DNA of 7,397 nucleotides, from contig DATLGD010000110.1 in NCBI GenBank assembly GCA_035540755.1, forward strand, positions 1 through 7,397, written 5' to 3'. The notes below the pieces were generated by a model. The model worked only from the letters and a program-made list of their open reading frames with translations, ran no database searches and had not been told where the DNA came from. Numbering within the stretch: the stretch's first letter is position 1; each line of letters starts with the position of its first letter. Shown here one piece after another: positions 5,699 through 7,397 of the stretch. The stretch comes from DATLGD01 sp035540755. Lineage in GTDB: Bacteria > Actinomycetota > Actinomycetes > Mycobacteriales > SCTD01. The translations under genes and the position numbers were made by a program.

Positions 5699-6262
5699 GT
5701 GATCCCCGGCCGGCTGCGCACACGGGCGTGCCTGGGGGTCGCCGCCCTGCTCCTCGTGCCGGCGGCGGTGGTCGCCGCCGGCCCGGTGCACGCGGGACAG
5801 CAGAGCCCGGAGCTGCCGGTCCCGCCGGTCTCCCCGTCGCCCGAGCCACCGCCGGAGCCGGAGCCGGAGCCGGAGCCGTCGTCGGCGCCGCCGCCGCCGT
5901 CCCCGCCCCCCGAGCCAGAGCCGCCGCCTGCCCGGACGACGACCGCGACGCCCTCGTCGAGCGCCGCGCGCACACTTGCGCCGTCCGCGCCGACCCCGGC
6001 GGCCACACGCAGCGCCGCCGACGCGGACGACGACGCCCAGCCCACCTCGACGGGCTCGCCTGAGGGCACCGGGACGCCGTCCCCGGCTCCCGAGCTGGTC
6101 GAGCAGACACCGGTGGCCGAGGCGGTCGTGGACCCGCCGGCTCCGGCCGACCCGCTCACCCGCCTCGTGCAGGCCGTGGTGGCCCTGGCCCTGCTGCTGG
6201 GCGCCGCCGGCGGCGCCGGGCTCTACCTGACCCGACACCCGAGCGAGGAGCCTTCGTCGTGA
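5699..6262 (+). CDS. Proline-rich exported protein with C-terminal membrane anchor, unknown function
   Basis: I do not recognise this 187-aa protein. Visible architecture: a positively charged start with a hydrophobic signal sequence (residues ~10-32, ending V-H-A before Gly33), then a long low-complexity region (~36-150) rich in Pro, Glu, Ser, Thr and Ala that includes an uninterrupted P-E-P-E-P-E-P-E-P run at 52-60. A hydrophobic C-terminal helix follows (~153-177), with a short tail T-R-H-P-S-E-E-P-S-S. This suggests a cell-envelope protein with an extended, wall-spanning extracellular stretch anchored at its C-terminus; there is no LPxTG sortase motif. The start is GTG 5699, supported by the -10 box 7 nt upstream. 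The gene ends in a 4-nt GTGA overlap with the HIT gene, so translation of the two is probably coupled. The homogeneous low-complexity sequence leaves function open; coding status is favoured by the signal/anchor arrangement and the overlap. Confidence 0.75.
   Translation: MIPGRLRTRACLGVAALLLVPAAVVAAGPVHAGQQSPELPVPPVSPSPEPPPEPEPEPEPSSAPPPPSPPPEPEPPPARTTTATPSSSAARTLAPSAPTPAATRSAADADDDAQPTSTGSPEGTGTPSPAPELVEQTPVAEAVVDPPAPADPLTRLVQAVVALALLLGAAGGAGLYLTRHPSEEPSS
5852..5878 (+). repeat. CCGGAG hexamer tandem repeat (4.5 copies)
   Basis: Four perfect tandem copies of CCGGAG plus a trailing CCG, in frame with the proline-rich protein and encoding the Pro-Glu run at residues 52-60. Because the unit is two codons, gain or loss of copies would change linker length without shifting the frame. 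Confidence 0.9.
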
Positions 6263-6600
6263 CCGACTGCCTGTTCTGCCGGATCGTGGCCGGCGAGATC
6301 CCGGCCGACGTCGTGCACGAGGGCGACCGCACGCTGGCGTTCCGGGACATCGGCGCGCAGGCGCCCACGCACGTCCTCGTCGTCCCGCGCGACCACCACG
6401 CCGACATGGCGTCGGCGGTCGACGCCGATCCGGGCCTGGCCGCCGAGGTCATGGCGGCGGCCGTCGCCGTCGCGAGGCAGGAGGGGCTCGACGGCGGCTA
6501 CCGCCTGGTGGCCAACACCGGCGACGACGGGGGGCAGAGCGTCCACCACCTGCACGTGCACGTGCTGGGCGGCCGCCCGCTGTCCTGGCCGCCGGGCTGA
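6259..6600 (+). CDS. HIT-family (HINT-like) nucleotide hydrolase
   Basis: A 113-aa histidine-triad protein of the Hint branch (purine nucleoside phosphoramidate/AMP-conjugate hydrolases). The triad H-L-H-V-H-V-L lies at residues 97-103; by analogy with Hint1 the middle His99 is the nucleophile. The surrounding N-T-G-D-D-G-G-Q-S-V-H and the terminal G-G-R-P-L-S-W-P-P-G are hallmarks of Hint proteins. The N-terminal D-C-L-F-C-R-I (Cys4, Cys7) is the usual zinc-type CxxC of many bacterial members. The GTG at 6259 overlaps the preceding stop by 4 nt, and GAGGAG (6245-6250) lies 8 nt upstream inside the previous gene, so it can be initiated directly as well as by coupling. A HIT gene between rsmE and phoH is common in actinobacteria. 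The physiological substrate is unknown. Confidence 0.95.
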   Translation: MTDCLFCRIVAGEIPADVVHEGDRTLAFRDIGAQAPTHVLVVPRDHHADMASAVDADPGLAAEVMAAAVAVARQEGLDGGYRLVANTGDDGGQSVHHLHVHVLGGRPLSWPPG

Positions 6601-6601
6601 G

Positions 6602-6639
6602 CCGCGCGGTGCCGGCGGGCGCGAAGCGCAGCAGCGCGG
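6602..6639 (+). terminator. Nested hairpin after the HIT gene
   Basis: CCGCGC (6602-6607) can pair with GCGCGG (6634-6639), enclosing a smaller stem GCGC-GAA-GCGC (6619-6629). It starts right after the HIT stop codon at 6598-6600. There is no T-tract, and GC-rich sequence forms such stems easily, so the terminator role is tentative. Confidence 0.3.
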
Positions 6640-6663
6640 AAGGACTCGCCCGCGAGTAGCGTT
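6638..6663 (+). promoter_or_regulatory. Weak candidate stress-sigma promoter upstream of phoH
   Basis: GGAAG (6638-6642), 18 nt, then GTT (6661-6663) resembles the SigR/SigH-type GGAAT-N18-GTT consensus with one mismatch. A TANNNT-type TAGCGT (6657-6662) overlaps the same place and could instead be a housekeeping -10, though no -35 matches it. Between the two boxes lies a perfect small inverted repeat, ACTCG-CCCG-CGAGT (6644-6657). Short matches like these are expected by chance, so the call is low confidence. Confidence 0.22.
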
Positions 6664-6714
6664 GCGCTCCTCGACAGCAGCCCGCAGAGAGCAGGAGACG
6701 GCCCCGCCGCACCC

Positions 6715-7397
<683 letters not shown>

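Noticed and set aside
3944..6238. Minus-strand open frame of 764 codons antisense to dnaJ, rsmE and the proline-rich gene
   Set aside because: Its Gly/Arg-rich runs are just the complement of the Pro/Glu/Ala codons. No independent coding evidence.

Overview
The window is very GC-rich, uses GTG starts freely and has G/C at most third codon positions. The gene order on the right (hrcA, dnaJ, rsmE, HIT-family gene, phoH) is the conserved heat-shock/housekeeping block of Actinomycetota. I read it as a high-GC actinobacterial chromosome. A Geodermatophilaceae-like lineage would fit, but that is a guess from composition and protein style, not a demonstrated assignment.

Layout. (1) Positions 1-344, plus strand: the 3' end of hemW (radical-SAM, HemN-like). 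(2) Positions 397-2533, minus strand: two co-directional accessory genes. The first in transcription order is a secreted protein of about 300 aa built from six propeller-type repeats; the second is a cytoplasmic patatin-like serine hydrolase. A hairpin lies between them. They sit between hemW and hrcA, converge on hemW and diverge from hrcA. (3) Positions 2534-2735: the divergent control region, with a near-perfect CIRCE operator overlapping a -10 box in front of hrcA. (4) Positions 2736-6600, plus strand: hrcA, dnaJ (DnaJ2 type), rsmE, a proline-rich membrane-anchored protein of unknown function, and a HIT-family hydrolase. dnaJ and rsmE are 2 nt apart, and the unknown gene and the HIT gene overlap by 4 nt. 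The unknown gene has what looks like its own leaderless promoter. (5) Positions 6715-7397: the first two thirds of phoH, running off the right edge, preceded by a 114-nt gap with hairpins and a weak stress-sigma-like promoter candidate.

How it works together. HrcA represses its own transcription, and probably that of the co-chaperone dnaJ, through CIRCE. rsmE (16S rRNA methylation), the HIT hydrolase and phoH are housekeeping neighbours, probably partly cotranscribed. The propeller and patatin genes look like lineage-specific cargo with no visible functional tie to the heat-shock block.

I found no mobile element, CRISPR array, tRNA or rRNA, and no convincing new multi-gene system. The items most worth a second look are the repeat and cysteine architecture of the secreted propeller protein, the proline-rich membrane protein inserted in a conserved operon behind a leaderless promoter, and the patatin with a non-canonical oxyanion-hole motif.
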